Assembly: GCA_900169235.1 (NCBI GenBank)
Contig: FWCC01000006.1
Location: 180,205 to 244,204 of the forward strand
Direction of reading: 5' to 3'
From: Zarea fungicola
Lineage: Eukaryota > Ascomycota > Sordariomycetes > Hypocreales > Cordycipitaceae
Length of the DNA: 64,000 bases
The notes under the pieces were generated by a model that was not told the DNA's origin, made no database searches, and saw nothing but the letters and a program-made list of their open reading frames with translations. This document shows positions 12,364 through 23,505 of this stretch, piece by piece (position 1 is the stretch's first letter; each line of letters opens with the position of its first letter). Made by a program: the position numbers and the translations under genes.

Positions 12364-12844
12364 TTACAAATGCGCGTCGGGAGTCTGCGATATTCTCATC
12401 AAGCCCTCTTGGATGCAAGTCGCCACAAGAACACCCTCGCTCGTCCAGATTCTCTCCAGCACGAGGGCGCGATCCTGACCTGCCCAAGGCGTCTCCATCT
12501 CCATGACCAGCCAGTCATCAGACTTGAGCGCATCCTGATTATGAAAGAAGATGGTATGGTCCAAGCTAACCATCATGTCGACATTCGACGGCCCCTTTGT
12601 CGGATCCCTCTTTCCAGCGGGCTGGCGACTCGCCGCATCAGCCACTTCTTCCTTGGCCAGTATGCCGAACCGCTCCGTCGCCGACGCCCGCTTGCTCTCC
12701 TCCAAGCCCTTGACCACGTTGCTCACAAAATTCTCATTCGCGAACCGATATGCCTTGTGCACGCGCGTCACCGTCCCCAGGAAGAAGTTGTCCGTCATGT
12801 ACGCCAGCGCCGCCAGATTCGTTGCCCGGTCCCAACTGCCACCA

Positions 12845-12880
<36 letters not shown>

Positions 12881-13440
12881 GTAGTTGGAAGCTTCCCTCT
12901 TGTCATCTGAATGATGCGCTGCAGCTCGGGCCGTTTATGCCCGTCGTCCACCGGCGTCGGCACGCGAATCGACTCAAACGGACAAGTGGCATCGACCTGG
13001 CTCGTCGGCGAGTGCGACGACGCGCCCCGATTCCGAATCGAGGCCATAATCGCCGCCGAGACGGGCGACGCCGGCTGGTGCTCGAGCATGCGCGGCCCGC
13101 GGCCAGCGGCGCGCCCAAAGTTAAGCATGGCGGAGAAGACGCATTTGCCGTGCTGCATCGCGCGGACGGAGCGCGTCGCGATGCTGCGCCCGTCGCGGAG
13201 GCGCTCGACGTGGGAGTAGAGCGGCGCGCCGTCGCTCTTGACGGCGATGAAGAAGTGGCAGTGCATCGTGTCCACGACAAAGTCCAGGGGAACGGTCGCC
13301 TGGGCGGCGGCGAGGGCCTGGGCGAGGACGGCGCCGCCAAAGGCACCGCGGCCCCAGAGAGGCCTGTACAGCGGCGCGACGTTGGTGAAGACATCTCGGC
13401 CTTGGTCCGGGGCGGCCCGGCATGCTACTGCGCTTTCCAT
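12364..13440 (-). CDS. TesB-type acyl-CoA thioesterase II with polyglutamine insert
   Basis: A single-exon frame of 358 aa. It has the double-hotdog thioesterase II layout: an N-terminal half with GRGAFGGAVLAQAL and a C-terminal half with SLDHTIFFHN, the motif that carries the catalytic Asp. Between the halves lies a variable linker with 11 consecutive Gln encoded by ten CAG and one CAA codon. Such enzymes hydrolyse acyl-CoA to free acid and CoA, commonly in peroxisomes. The last residues are AHL, a weak PTS1-like tripeptide, so targeting is uncertain. Convergence with the SKL-tagged thiolase suggests shared acyl-CoA metabolism (inference). The opposite-strand long frame is an antisense shadow. 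Confidence 0.88.
12850..12879. repeat. (CTG)10 trinucleotide repeat coding for polyGln
   Basis: Ten uninterrupted CTG units on the plus strand, read as CAG on the coding minus strand. They form the polyglutamine tract in the thioesterase linker and are followed on the coding strand by CAA and glycine codons. Confidence 0.97.
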
Positions 13441-14180
13441 CGGTGTTTATCCGGTGTTTATCTTTGATGCGATGAAGCACCTGCGGTGGCGTAGGAGGGA
13501 GTGAGATTGGTGCTGATGGATTTGATGCGAGGCTGGTGACGTGTGAGCTCCCTTGTGGTCGCAGTGAGGGCCTGGCTGCGGAATAGATGCGTTGCAACAG
13601 CTATTATTCCACCAACTCTGTGGATTTACTAATTGGTCGCCGACTTGGTGTCTGCTCGGCCATGGAGTAGTTGTCAGAGTGTTTAAGATGGACAAATGAC
13701 CATGTACCGAGGCTCGGAATTAGCGTCCGTTGTGGGCGCCATCTACTGTCCCGTGTCCGGCCGGGTCCGCGGAGTCGAGATCTACACGCTCGTCAGCTCA
13801 ACGTAAAGATAATGCATCAGATTAAGTATTGTTATAAAGTTACTCAAATAGTTTCGCAACACAATCTAGCTTTGAAATTTCTTCAGGAAAAGAGAGGCGT
13901 GCTACCGACATGTCATTCCCAAGGAAGGCGAGACAAATGCAAATCACGAGCGGTGCCAAGCTTGAACTGTGTATTGCAAAACATGTAATCCGTACGCTCG
14001 GTCCATTCAATAGCTAAAAGTACAAACAGTTTTATCCGTGCTAAATAAACAACTCTTCCTTCAATCTGGCCATCCAGATTCATCTGGCAAATCGTCAGGT
14101 GTTTACAGGCCTGCCACTGAACGCTTCCTGTCAGGAAGATGAGAAAATAAAAACAATCGCAACTGTAAGTTAGACTCTAA
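13441..14180. other. Intergenic region between thioesterase 5' end and GPCR 3' end
   Basis: Two minus-strand genes flank it, so it should hold the thioesterase promoter and the GPCR 3' UTR. No further coding frame is supported. Confidence 0.5.
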
Positions 14181-15745
14181 TTAGTTTCCCTTCTTGCGCG
14201 TAAATATCTCTTTCCATCCACGCCATGTTTTCTCGTTGAATCCTAGCGTACAAGGTTAGAAATTGCATGGGAAACAGGGCGTTAAATGATGGTACGAACC
14301 ATAGACCATAGCATCACATAATCCTTGAATAACAATACAGGACTGCAGGTCATATTGTTAGTAACAGTATTTAATATGGTTGCAAATCTTGAATTCTGAA
14401 TCGCATACCTTGTCAACAGTTGCGATCGGGAACGAGGCCGAGTGTCCAGATACGGCCTGGTAGATTCGAATCGCCGTGGGCAGTGCCCAGATGAGCATGT
14501 AAACCAGCGGATACAGCATCATTTGGTACGATAGCTAGGTATTATCGAATCAATCCTGTTAGCATTCTCATTCTATTGCTTCCTTATTTCCGCGTATTGA
14601 AAAGGCATCTCACCCTGCGCAAGTCGGCGGCACCTCTACTCCTCCTCATAGTTCTCGGCCTCGCCGCCGGTGCAGCCTCTGGCGGCACTTCCACAATGCG
14701 CTCCTGGCTAGAGCCATTGGAAATCTTGGCCAGGTGCACGGGCTGAGGCGACCATGGTGCGACTGTCGACGATACGGTGTGTGAGCCCGAACCGATGCCG
14801 TACTCCTCCTCGTCATTGAAAGATACAAAGTTGTCGTGCGCGCGGTGGATGATGAAGTGGAGGCGGAGGTAAAATAGTAGCATCGCGGCGATGATGATCC
14901 AGCGGGGAAGAAAGTTGACAAGTAGTCTTGTCTTATCACTTTGGAACCAGCACCCTATACGCCACACAGTTAGCTCTGATAAGAATCACCAATGTCAATA
15001 TTGGTGTTTTGTGGAATACTGTTAATCACTTACAAGCACCAATATCGCCGTATCCAGCTAAACAAAGGCCAAGAGTCGCCCAGAGAAGCGAAAGAACCCA
15101 GGGGATAGCCCAAACAACGATTCTGTTGGTTTGAATCCATTGCGAGACGGCCTTCTTGTCATCGAGCATGATGAATGTGCAAGCAGCAATGGAGAGCACC
15201 CAATAATCCGCTGCAAGGTAGTTTGTGTCAGAATATACACTGTATATCAACTAGGGGAAATCTAAACTCACTCTGATCAACGAATGTCTGAACCATGAAA
15301 CCATTGAAACTGCAGAATGTCTTGCATTCTTTTGAGCCAATGTCTTTCCCTGACAGGTTAACAGCTGCTGACGAGAGGAAGTTGATGGCCATGCCCAAAT
15401 CGCTAATTGCAAGTCCACTATTAAAAAGGTAATGTCTGTAAGTAAAGGCATAACGCCAACTGTGTGAATACATCCTGCTGTTACTTACAGGATAAGTTGA
15501 TGTCTAAAAGTTCGTAACGATTTATTCATCTGTTTTCTAGTCGTCAGAATCACCCCTGAAGCAGTTGCAAAAAGAGCAAATCAACATACCGCAAAACTCA
15601 GAATCATCCATAGGGCACCAATAGCCGAAAAGGTTGCAATTATGAGAATCACAACACTCAATGTATGAATCTGTTCAGAGTTTTTGGGAGCCGACAGAGG
15701 CGGCGCATTCGGCGATGCCGTACCAGTGGCATTCGCGTCAGCCAT
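14181..15745 (-). CDS. cAMP-receptor-like seven-transmembrane GPCR
   Basis: Eight exons on the minus strand: 15745-15590, 15529-15489, 15417-15272, 15210-15034, 14954-14614, 14534-14409, 14342-14300 and 14242-14181, giving 363 aa without a break. The extracellular N terminus (about 1-27) has an Asn glycosylation site (NAT). TM1 is about 28-52. TM2 contains GLAISDLGMAINFL. The region around TM3-TM5 contains DYWVLSIAACTF, VVWAIPWVLSLLW and LPRWIIIAAMLLFYLRL. The third cytoplasmic loop is long and hydrophilic (about 215-285). Two helices and a short basic tail follow. Paired cysteines in the first and second extracellular loops match a conserved disulfide. The overall pattern fits fungal class V (cAMP-receptor-like, GprH/GprI type) receptors that signal through heterotrimeric G proteins. 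The ligand is unknown. Confidence 0.82.
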
Positions 15746-18700
15746 GTTGAATAGAAGATGCAGAAAAAAAGAATACCCAAAATGGGAATGAAGAATAAAA
15801 ATTGTACAATAGAAATGGACGGCGCAGAAACCAAATCGGCTGGAAAGATGACGATATCTCGGACTCTTCTTGCACCGCTAAACAGGCAATAAAAGAAAAC
15901 TGCTTGGAGAAGCGAAAGACGCAAGAAGCCTCAACCGAAAAGTGACATGTGCTGTAGATATATTATCCAAAGGAATGAATTGCCAAGATCAGAGAAATCA
16001 AACAAGCAGGTTTAGATAAATCAACCGCTCTGGTCCGCGGCTGTCGACAACCATGAAAGATCAAGAATGGTGATGGTACTGTTTCTTGGGCCGACGGATG
16101 AAAAAAACGTTGCAGTTTTCCCGTTTTGTTTCTAGCTCCGTATAGTTTCTTACAGTCGCAGTTGGACTATTGAAGCACACGGCTACTCTTCAGTTGAGTC
16201 AACGCGCGTGGAACAGACAGCTCAGGGGAAGAGATAGAGACCCAGTGAGTGGCTCCATTCCCCATCAGACTAGGAGGACATTCTAGTTAAAAATAAGACA
16301 ACGGGCTACTGGCTACCGAGCAGCGTCGTCTGCTTGTTTGTGTGGTATTATCAACCCGAAATTTACGACGGATGGTGCAGCGGGTGGTTTTGCGCCTCTG
16401 ACCTGCCCGTCCCTTGCAGGAATTCCCGCTTTCCCCTTGGTTAGTTCGTCCCAGATCCATGTAGCTTCTTTTACGCAAACAGGTAATCTTCAGCATAACT
16501 AGGATCAGGAAAAATAAGAAACTACAAGCCGTCTTCTACAAATAAGCCCGCTACAAACTGGGGCTGTCCGTCCTGCCGCCACTGTCGCTACCGGGATAAG
16601 GGCCATCTACACCCGCAAGTGGTTCCTGGTGGAGATGAGCGACCAGGGTCTTGTCTCATCCGAGTCGTGCTTGTACAGGTACATTGATAAACAAATGCCA
16701 CCTTGGTGACGGATGGAGGCAAGGGTAAAGGGGGGTGCGGGGGTGCATGCGGCGAGTCTAAGCTTGCCATTCGTGTAAGAAGTCTTTTATGTAAAAGAAC
16801 TCAAGGTCGGGTTTCCTGACCAAGCCGAACAAAATCCAATGAGAGCCAAGACCCTGGCCAAAAGTACAGGGGCAAAAGCCACAACCCCAGTTCTCTTCAG
16901 GCTTCCCTCACTCTTATTCAATAAAAAAGTACAACAAGAAAAACTGTCTCTTTTTTCGCCCCCATCTTAATTCCTGCACTCTATCAGGTACGTGCTTCGA
17001 GCACCGATCAAAAACGTAACTGGGACTTCCCCGGGCTGAAAAGCAAGCCACTGTCGTGAGACGCCACGCACCCGCTACTACCGAACGCCTTTTATGGTTA
17101 TCAACTATGTTAGAACTGCCGTTGGCCCAACCAGCTCGCTGACCACTATCTATGTCACATTTGTACTTGCTACTAACCAAGCCGGCCGCTAAGGTGATGG
17201 TTATCGGGGCTGTTGCAGTTAGTTCTGTCAGATAACGTACGCCAACAGTAGTGTACTGGAGGCTTCTGAGAAGCGACCGATAGGAGAAAAACCAGAATTC
17301 GCAGTTTTCTCCCCTACTTCTTTCCGCTAGAGTGCTTCACAGAGCAAGCTAATAAGACGGCGTAAAAGCCCGCAGTTGATGTTATTCCCCTGTGCCCGTA
17401 CGGTAATGCTGCGGCGCTCGCTCTCATATTACTGGTCCCTGGGCTTATCATGCAGGATGGACAAGGATGTGGCGTGGCTTGGCACGGCGGGCCAAATGTA
17501 GAAACCGATGCACCGTCCCTCGTCATGAATCTCTTGTCTCAATACCCACCAACCGGGGGCCTTCCCCGGGTACAGGTTAACGACGAAAAAATTTGATTTG
17601 GAGAACCAGAGCTTTCAACTAGTTTCCAGGCTAGGGGAACAAAAACAGGAAAGATTGAGGGCAAATTTTTTGCTTCGCGAGAAATTCGCAAATTCTACCT
17701 AGCGTCGCGAGTAAAGGTAACTACGGCCCCGTGAGCTAAGACGATTTAGAACGACTAGGCACGTATTGAAATGTAACCATGCAGGCAAAGAAGAGGGGCT
17801 TCGGGGCCGCCCAGAAAGATCGATAGACAAAAGGGACAAATAATTGACAGAGGGGTGAGACTGAGACAAGGACAGAAGTAACGGGGCCGTCTTTTCCAAT
17901 AACAGGGATCATGTAAACATCTCACCCCTCTAAACCGGGAAAGTGGTGAAGAATTTGGGGATAATTGTCTGTAGTTACGTACATAATGGCACTTCACAGC
18001 TCAAATCGCATACAGGCGTTGATGAGCGCACTAAGAAGACGAAGCAGAAGAAGAGACAAACCCGCAGAGCAGGCTAGCGACAGTAACAAACGTCACTTGT
18101 ACCCTTTCAGTCAACAGTCGCCATTGTTACCAAAAAGAGAAAATCCTAGCCCTTGCCATTGTTTACCTTCTGCGTATACGTGACTGTACAATGAGGTCTG
18201 TGCAAACCCATCGCGGCGCAGCAGCACGATGTTGCATCTACGGGCGGCGGGCCACGCGGGCTAGTTTCTGCAGTGTAATGCTGCAGGGACCAGTTGGCTG
18301 TTATTTCCACTCGGTTTGCTGCACGCCAGTCAAAGTGCATAATAGTCGGCAATATTCTAATGAGCCGTGACGCTGGCCTTTACATCGCCAGCGTCACATG
18401 ATGACTGTGATATGTAGGTGCCTGCGTGCAGCCACCAACTCCGATCTTCTGTTAGTTAACTACTGGCACCCTACCCTGAACCCAACATAGTAGTTTCTTC
18501 TCGAGTCATGCAGTACGATAGTAGCATTGCGCTGGCTGTTGAGTGTGGGATATCAGCTGAATACAGACAGAGGAAACACATGCGGTAAAGAAAGTAGTGC
18601 CAATAACTTGTAATAACGGACATTGGCACAGCTAGAACGTGCACTTACAGCTCAGCATGTTAACACTTCTCACAGCGAGAGCTTCTATATGGGCTACACT

Positions 18701-18973
18701 ACACATATCTACCTCACTATTTTAGCTTTACCGGCTCTAGCGTTCAGACGTTTCGTCCGCTGCTCTTAGTGCTGGTGTCTAGGTGCCTCTTTTGAAACTG
18801 ATGCAGCCGTGGCACAACGGCTCTACGTGGGACGGCCACAGTCAGGCTGGAAAGACTAGGCAACTTCAATTCACCACGCTCCCCTTGTAGGTAACCTTCC
18901 TTTCTAGTTTATTTAATCTCTACATTTTAAACCCATCTTCAATAGCATAATTTGTAACCCCTTCATGCCTAAA
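15746..18973. other. 3.2 kb gene-poor region
   Basis: Upstream side of the GPCR gene and downstream side of nitrate reductase. All open frames here are under 100 residues and show no domain, no repeated pattern and no family resemblance. Base composition is mixed, with no obvious transposon ends or long repeats. A spliced non-coding RNA or long 5' UTR for the GPCR could lie here, but nothing in the sequence proves it. Confidence 0.5.
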
Positions 18974-21631
18974 CTAGAAGAAGAGAAGATCATCTTCATC
19001 CCATCCCAAGTCGGCAAAAATGACCCGGACAGCATCTTCCAATGCCTTGGGCCCACAGACAAGCACCATTGTAGACTCGTCATTAGAGCTGGGCTGGCGT
19101 GCATGCGTGCGAAAAAATTCCTCATCCATTCTGCCGCGACGACCTTTCCAAGAAGGGCCAGGGCGGGACAGGGTATGAACCAAGGTGGCTCTTTCGCTGC
19201 CGTCATCGACTAGCGCCGCCAGGTCCTCGCGACACAGAATATCTTGCTCCCGGCGATTGCCGTTCAAGACGAGACATTCAGTTGTGTCGTCTTCCTTGTC
19301 CATGACGGCACGGAGGACAGTCAGGATTGGAGTAACACCAGACCCGGCACAAATCATGATGAATCGGTCCACGTAGCGCGTCTTGCCAGAAATTCTGCAG
19401 AGGCCATCACCGGCGTATTCAAATTTCCCAATTGGGCCTTTGAATTCGACGAAATGGCCAACGGGGATACTGTCGAGGGCCATTGTCATTTTACCACCCG
19501 GTTGTGTATCTGAAGCAGGATAGATCTTGACCACAAAATCAAGAGTGCCTTTTGCATCGCCATGTGAAATAGGGGTATATGCGCGTATAATGGCCTCCCG
19601 GGACGCTGGATCACGGAGGCGCATTAGCACATGCTGCCCCACAGGCAACCCGAGTACCTGTTCTTCGTGGTCAAGAGTAAATGTGAACATCTTGCTGTCC
19701 GATGAGACACTGGCTTTGGAGGCTAGCAAGGCCTTGCTCCACACTTTAGCCTGCAAGAAAATGGGTCTGGCAACATCTTTGTCTGCCTCTGCAGCTCTTC
19801 CTGCTAATGCAGCCTGCGATTTTTGATCTAGGGTTCCAATGTGGTAGCTTGGCATCATTGCCTTTGCATTTTCACTGTGTATCGCGAGGAATTCTTCAGT
19901 GCAGTCCTGTGCTGCTGCTGAGAATATAGATGTGGCGCCACCGGGATGCTCGTCAAGATAGGGTGTTCCATCGTATACTTCGCCCTCCACGACAAACCAC
20001 GGCTCCTCCTCGCCGCTGTGTTGCGCCAACTCAGCCAAGCTAACAAGGCGTTTGACTTTTGGGTTTGTCATGGAAATCTGCGATTCAGTGGCCTTCAATT
20101 CCCTATTCTTTTCGTCCTGGGAAGTCTCTTCACCCCAAAAGCCGTTGGCGATGTTGCCTCCCGCATTCTTGACACGTTCCATCCACCCCCCCGGCATAAG
20201 TGCTGGCTGAGTGGGGTGCTCAAAGCGGAGAAATCGGTCTTCTTTGTGAATGACAAGGCGATACCACGGGTTGTTCATCATACCCAAGACTGACCAGTAC
20301 ATGTCTCGTGGTTGTGTCATGAGACTCTCATCCATGGCCCGAATCATGATATCAGATGCATCAGCCAGTTCCGAGATGGCAATATCAATCTCCCAGAAGC
20401 ACCAACAGAAGCATGTTTCGCGCCACCACATGTCCATTTTGCCACCGTACAACTCGTCACCATCAGGAGCATCTCGGTACAAGTCTTCGGGATATTCAAT
20501 GGGGGCAAGCCTCCAGGTCCGTCCCTTATCCAGTGTCACCTCTAAACGCGTAATCCGTTTGCCGCCTCCACTGTATGCATAGCCTCGGACCTTGTATGTG
20601 TTTTGATTGCCGTCTAAAGAAACCATTTCATCGTGCTGGGGATATGTTATGGCGCTGTTGGTATTGAGGTCGTAAATAGCATATCGCTCATCCTTCCATG
20701 TCTCTGGAAGGTCAGCACTGGCTTCTGGTGTAATCATGGTGGGTAGGACTCGGTTATCGTAAATATGATACCAGTTGTCACTGGGCTCCTTTGTGAGAAT
20801 GACTCTCTTGAGCCACTTGACACTGCGGCCACCAATCTGGCCAGGGATAATGACGCGAACTGGCTTGCCGTGGTCGGGGTGAAGGGCGTGACCATTCATC
20901 CTATGTGCAATCATGATTCCTCTGTCGGCATTCAAACACCAGTTGAGTTTTACAGATGTTCCATAATGGCCATTTGGCAGCTTATCGGCGCCTTCGAAGC
21001 AGACATAACGGGCACCGCGAACTGGTTTTGCTTTGGCTAAAAGGTCGCCTATTGGAACGCCCGTCCAAAGTGCTGTCGAGAGGCCAGCAGGGCCCCAGGA
21101 GAAGCCTTTAGACTTTCGAACAATGTTTTGCTCTTTTCGTCTGTTCCCTGCACACACGAGGGTGACGGGATATGTAGCCTGCTCATAGTTTTGTATAAGC
21201 TCGCGAACCGTTATAACAAACGGGTTCTGAACCATTCCTTCAACAGAAAAGGCCCAATCCAAGACTTGGTCGTCTTCACAGACGGGGACATGACCATGGT
21301 TGCGTACAAAGTGGAGATCTTCGCTGGTGAGGAAGCCTTCATTGTATAAGTCGGTCAATGGAGCCTCGCAGTTCAAAGGATGAACACCAGTAAGACGGAT
21401 AAGTCGAGGATCTCGTTGCACGTGGCTGTCGGGAGTCTTGAGATCCTGCGGCTGAACGGATTTACTGCCGTTTTGCGGGGGCAACGGGTAGCTCTTTAGA
21501 AGATTCTTCTTTGAGTGCAGCGGCCGTGATGCATTCAGCCGCTCCCCGGCCAGACTGGTGGCTTCGGACTGCTTTGCAGTGCTGGGTGGGCTGGGGGGAG
21601 CCGCAGGAAATGCGTGCAGTGTTGTGACCAT
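18974..21631 (-). CDS. niaD: Assimilatory NADPH nitrate reductase
   Basis: An uninterrupted frame of 885 aa from the ATG at 21631 (a further in-frame ATG at 21742 would add 37 residues, less likely). Domains in order: molybdopterin domain with the Mo-ligand Cys in VTLVCAGNRRKEQ; the dimerisation domain, including GKMDMWWRETCFCWCFWEID; a cytochrome b5 haem domain with haem-binding DEHPGG and a second His in the SYHIG region; an FAD domain with RAYTP; and an NADPH domain with GSGVTPIL and CGPKALE. It reduces nitrate to nitrite in the cytosol. It is divergent from the nitrate transporter at 23506, and the shared intergenic region carries a NIT4/NirA palindrome. Absence of introns is visible in the continuous frame. 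Nitrite reductase is not in the window. Confidence 0.97.
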   Translation of the reverse strand: MVTTLHAFPAAPPSPPSTAKQSEATSLAGERLNASRPLHSKKNLLKSYPLPPQNGSKSVQPQDLKTPDSHVQRDPRLIRLTGVHPLNCEAPLTDLYNEGFLTSEDLHFVRNHGHVPVCEDDQVLDWAFSVEGMVQNPFVITVRELIQNYEQATYPVTLVCAGNRRKEQNIVRKSKGFSWGPAGLSTALWTGVPIGDLLAKAKPVRGARYVCFEGADKLPNGHYGTSVKLNWCLNADRGIMIAHRMNGHALHPDHGKPVRVIIPGQIGGRSVKWLKRVILTKEPSDNWYHIYDNRVLPTMITPEASADLPETWKDERYAIYDLNTNSAITYPQHDEMVSLDGNQNTYKVRGYAYSGGGKRITRLEVTLDKGRTWRLAPIEYPEDLYRDAPDGDELYGGKMDMWWRETCFCWCFWEIDIAISELADASDIMIRAMDESLMTQPRDMYWSVLGMMNNPWYRLVIHKEDRFLRFEHPTQPALMPGGWMERVKNAGGNIANGFWGEETSQDEKNRELKATESQISMTNPKVKRLVSLAELAQHSGEEEPWFVVEGEVYDGTPYLDEHPGGATSIFSAAAQDCTEEFLAIHSENAKAMMPSYHIGTLDQKSQAALAGRAAEADKDVARPIFLQAKVWSKALLASKASVSSDSKMFTFTLDHEEQVLGLPVGQHVLMRLRDPASREAIIRAYTPISHGDAKGTLDFVVKIYPASDTQPGGKMTMALDSIPVGHFVEFKGPIGKFEYAGDGLCRISGKTRYVDRFIMICAGSGVTPILTVLRAVMDKEDDTTECLVLNGNRREQDILCREDLAALVDDGSERATLVHTLSRPGPSWKGRRGRMDEEFFRTHARQPSSNDESTMVLVCGPKALEDAVRVIFADLGWDEDDLLFF

Positions 21632-23505
21632 TTCTGTGGTCGTTTTCTGCAAGGCGTTTAGACGTTCCGGGAATAGCTGCGGAAGAGACAAGGGCAGCGG
21701 GGAATGCAAAACAGCAATGCACGAGGCAACAAAAGATATCAAACACGTTTATGGTTGGACAAGAGGCTGCTCCGATAAGTGTTTCTCTGCAGGTTGGTTA
21801 CGCGTGGATCAATTGGCTCGCTCAGTCGGGCTACAGTTCCGAGGCGAGGGGAGATGATGGTGCAGGAGACTCTTTGGCGTACATTCAATGTCGGCAATAG
21901 TGATGGCAATTTTCGCGTCTGAAGAGGTGATATGCCGGCGCTGACAGAAATGAGACTAACTAAGTGCAGGGGCTCGGAAGCTACTCTCGGCAGGGTATGA
22001 TGCAGGAGAGCCCTGGTGAAGTTGTGGTTGGCTGTGAGCAAGTTACCAAACAGGCTGGAGCCTGATGAAGATTTTCACGAGACGGACAAGACGACGAGAT
22101 GAATAGATGGTGAGACGACAATACGGCAAAGGAGTGTCCGGTTGGCTGGGTCTCACGGAGCATGGACAAGGTCATGGTCGGGGCCGCGATGGTACCATGG
22201 CCCACTCAATCTGTTGGAGAGGGTATTAGAGTTGTACTGGGTAATGAGTTTGCAGACCGGGTCCGAGGTGTCCTCATCAGGCTCGCTAGGCTGTATGCCA
22301 GCAACAGGGAGTGGTGAGACTTGCATTAGCCTTGGAACAGGGTCCTAGGCTCAGAGAAGAGCTTGTCGTTGCCGACGACAAGCAGCATGTTTGCAGGGTG
22401 TTGAATCGCCATGGTGTCGGCATGTTGTGAGCACTGCAGGTTGTTTTATGAGTCATTCAAAGATGCCCTCAATTCGAAATGTTTCCCAGCATGGTTGATG
22501 TCAGTTTTGCTATGATGGCGAGAGCCGCTGCCGACCATCTTGGAGTTGGACACAGGCTAGCTGTTACAAGCATGCTCTCTCTCGCTCCATCTATTGAAAT
22601 TTTGCCGTATCCATTGTCAGAGCCAGCATTGGATGGTAGTTGTGGATCGTCTGGACATGTATGGAAGGTCGAGACGTGAGTCTAGCCGTTTGTCGTGTCG
22701 TTGACCAGGACAAGATTGCAACATGCAGGGGTGAATGGGAGAAGAAGTCGAGTACGTACCAGTACATGTCCTCTGTACTGAGTAGAGTGTCAGTTGGTGC
22801 TAGTGAGCTTCCATGCAGGGTCCATAGGGCACCCCTCTCCCCTGTAAAGCGACCCAGGGCCATGGTGTGCCAAGGTGCGGGTGCCCCAGCATGCCCGGCA
22901 CAGTGGTAAATGGCGCCAACTCCATCTGCACTCACTGATCAACGCCCTTACCCTCTTGCATGCATGGCCCCCCGAATCCACCCCCAATGGTAGCCATCAC
23001 CACTCCGGCACCACCAAACTAATTCATCTAGTTCGAGCCGAGATTCAGAGTCAGAGTTGCACTCGAGGCGTTCCGGCCCGCCTCTATGCGTCTGCTAGCA
23101 AGGGGGGCTTTTCGCTGCTCAATCGAGCCGGACGGCTCTCTAGTTGCCTCTGGCTGGTCCCCCGACATGACAGATGAGGACGCTCCGCGGAGATGCAAAT
23201 TCCTCGACCAACCAACATCTGTATAAAACTGTTTGAGCATATCATGTTGAATCTCTATCGACGGCAAGAGATAAGCATTGTTCAAATGCAATTCGAGAAT
23301 CCTTCTTCTCGATAGTGTATGGCCCTGTCCCTCTGACGAGCTCCTTTTTTCCCCCGTCGCGCCTCTTTTGAGTCGGCAAAAATCAAACAAGGACATTCAT
23401 TCTTTCTCAGTCGCTGGTCTCTGTCCATCTTTTCCTTTTTATATTTTGAAAATTTCTTTTTATATTTTATTTATTTTATTTCTTGCACATTTCGCCTCCT
23501 TCACC
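21632..23505. promoter_or_regulatory. Bidirectional nitrate-assimilation promoter region
   Basis: 1.87 kb between divergent nitrate reductase and nitrate transporter genes. It includes the TCCGCGGA palindrome at 23184-23191, a TATAAAA at 23222-23228 and a GATAAG at 23270-23275 (AreA/NIT2-type core). A weaker NirA-like TTCCGAGG lies near 21837. The last 100 bases before the transporter start are strongly T/C-rich. No coding frame is supported. Confidence 0.7.
23184..23191. promoter_or_regulatory. NIT4/NirA pathway-specific binding site
   Basis: TCCGCGGA is a perfect 8-bp palindrome identical to the Neurospora NIT4 consensus. With the preceding C it also satisfies the Aspergillus NirA consensus CTCCGHGG. 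It lies 31 bp before a TATAAAA and 315 bp before the transporter ATG. Confidence 0.7.

Noticed and set aside
12370..13467. 365-residue plus-strand frame
   Set aside because: Antisense of the thioesterase; it reads the CTG repeat as polyLeu and has no recognisable motif.
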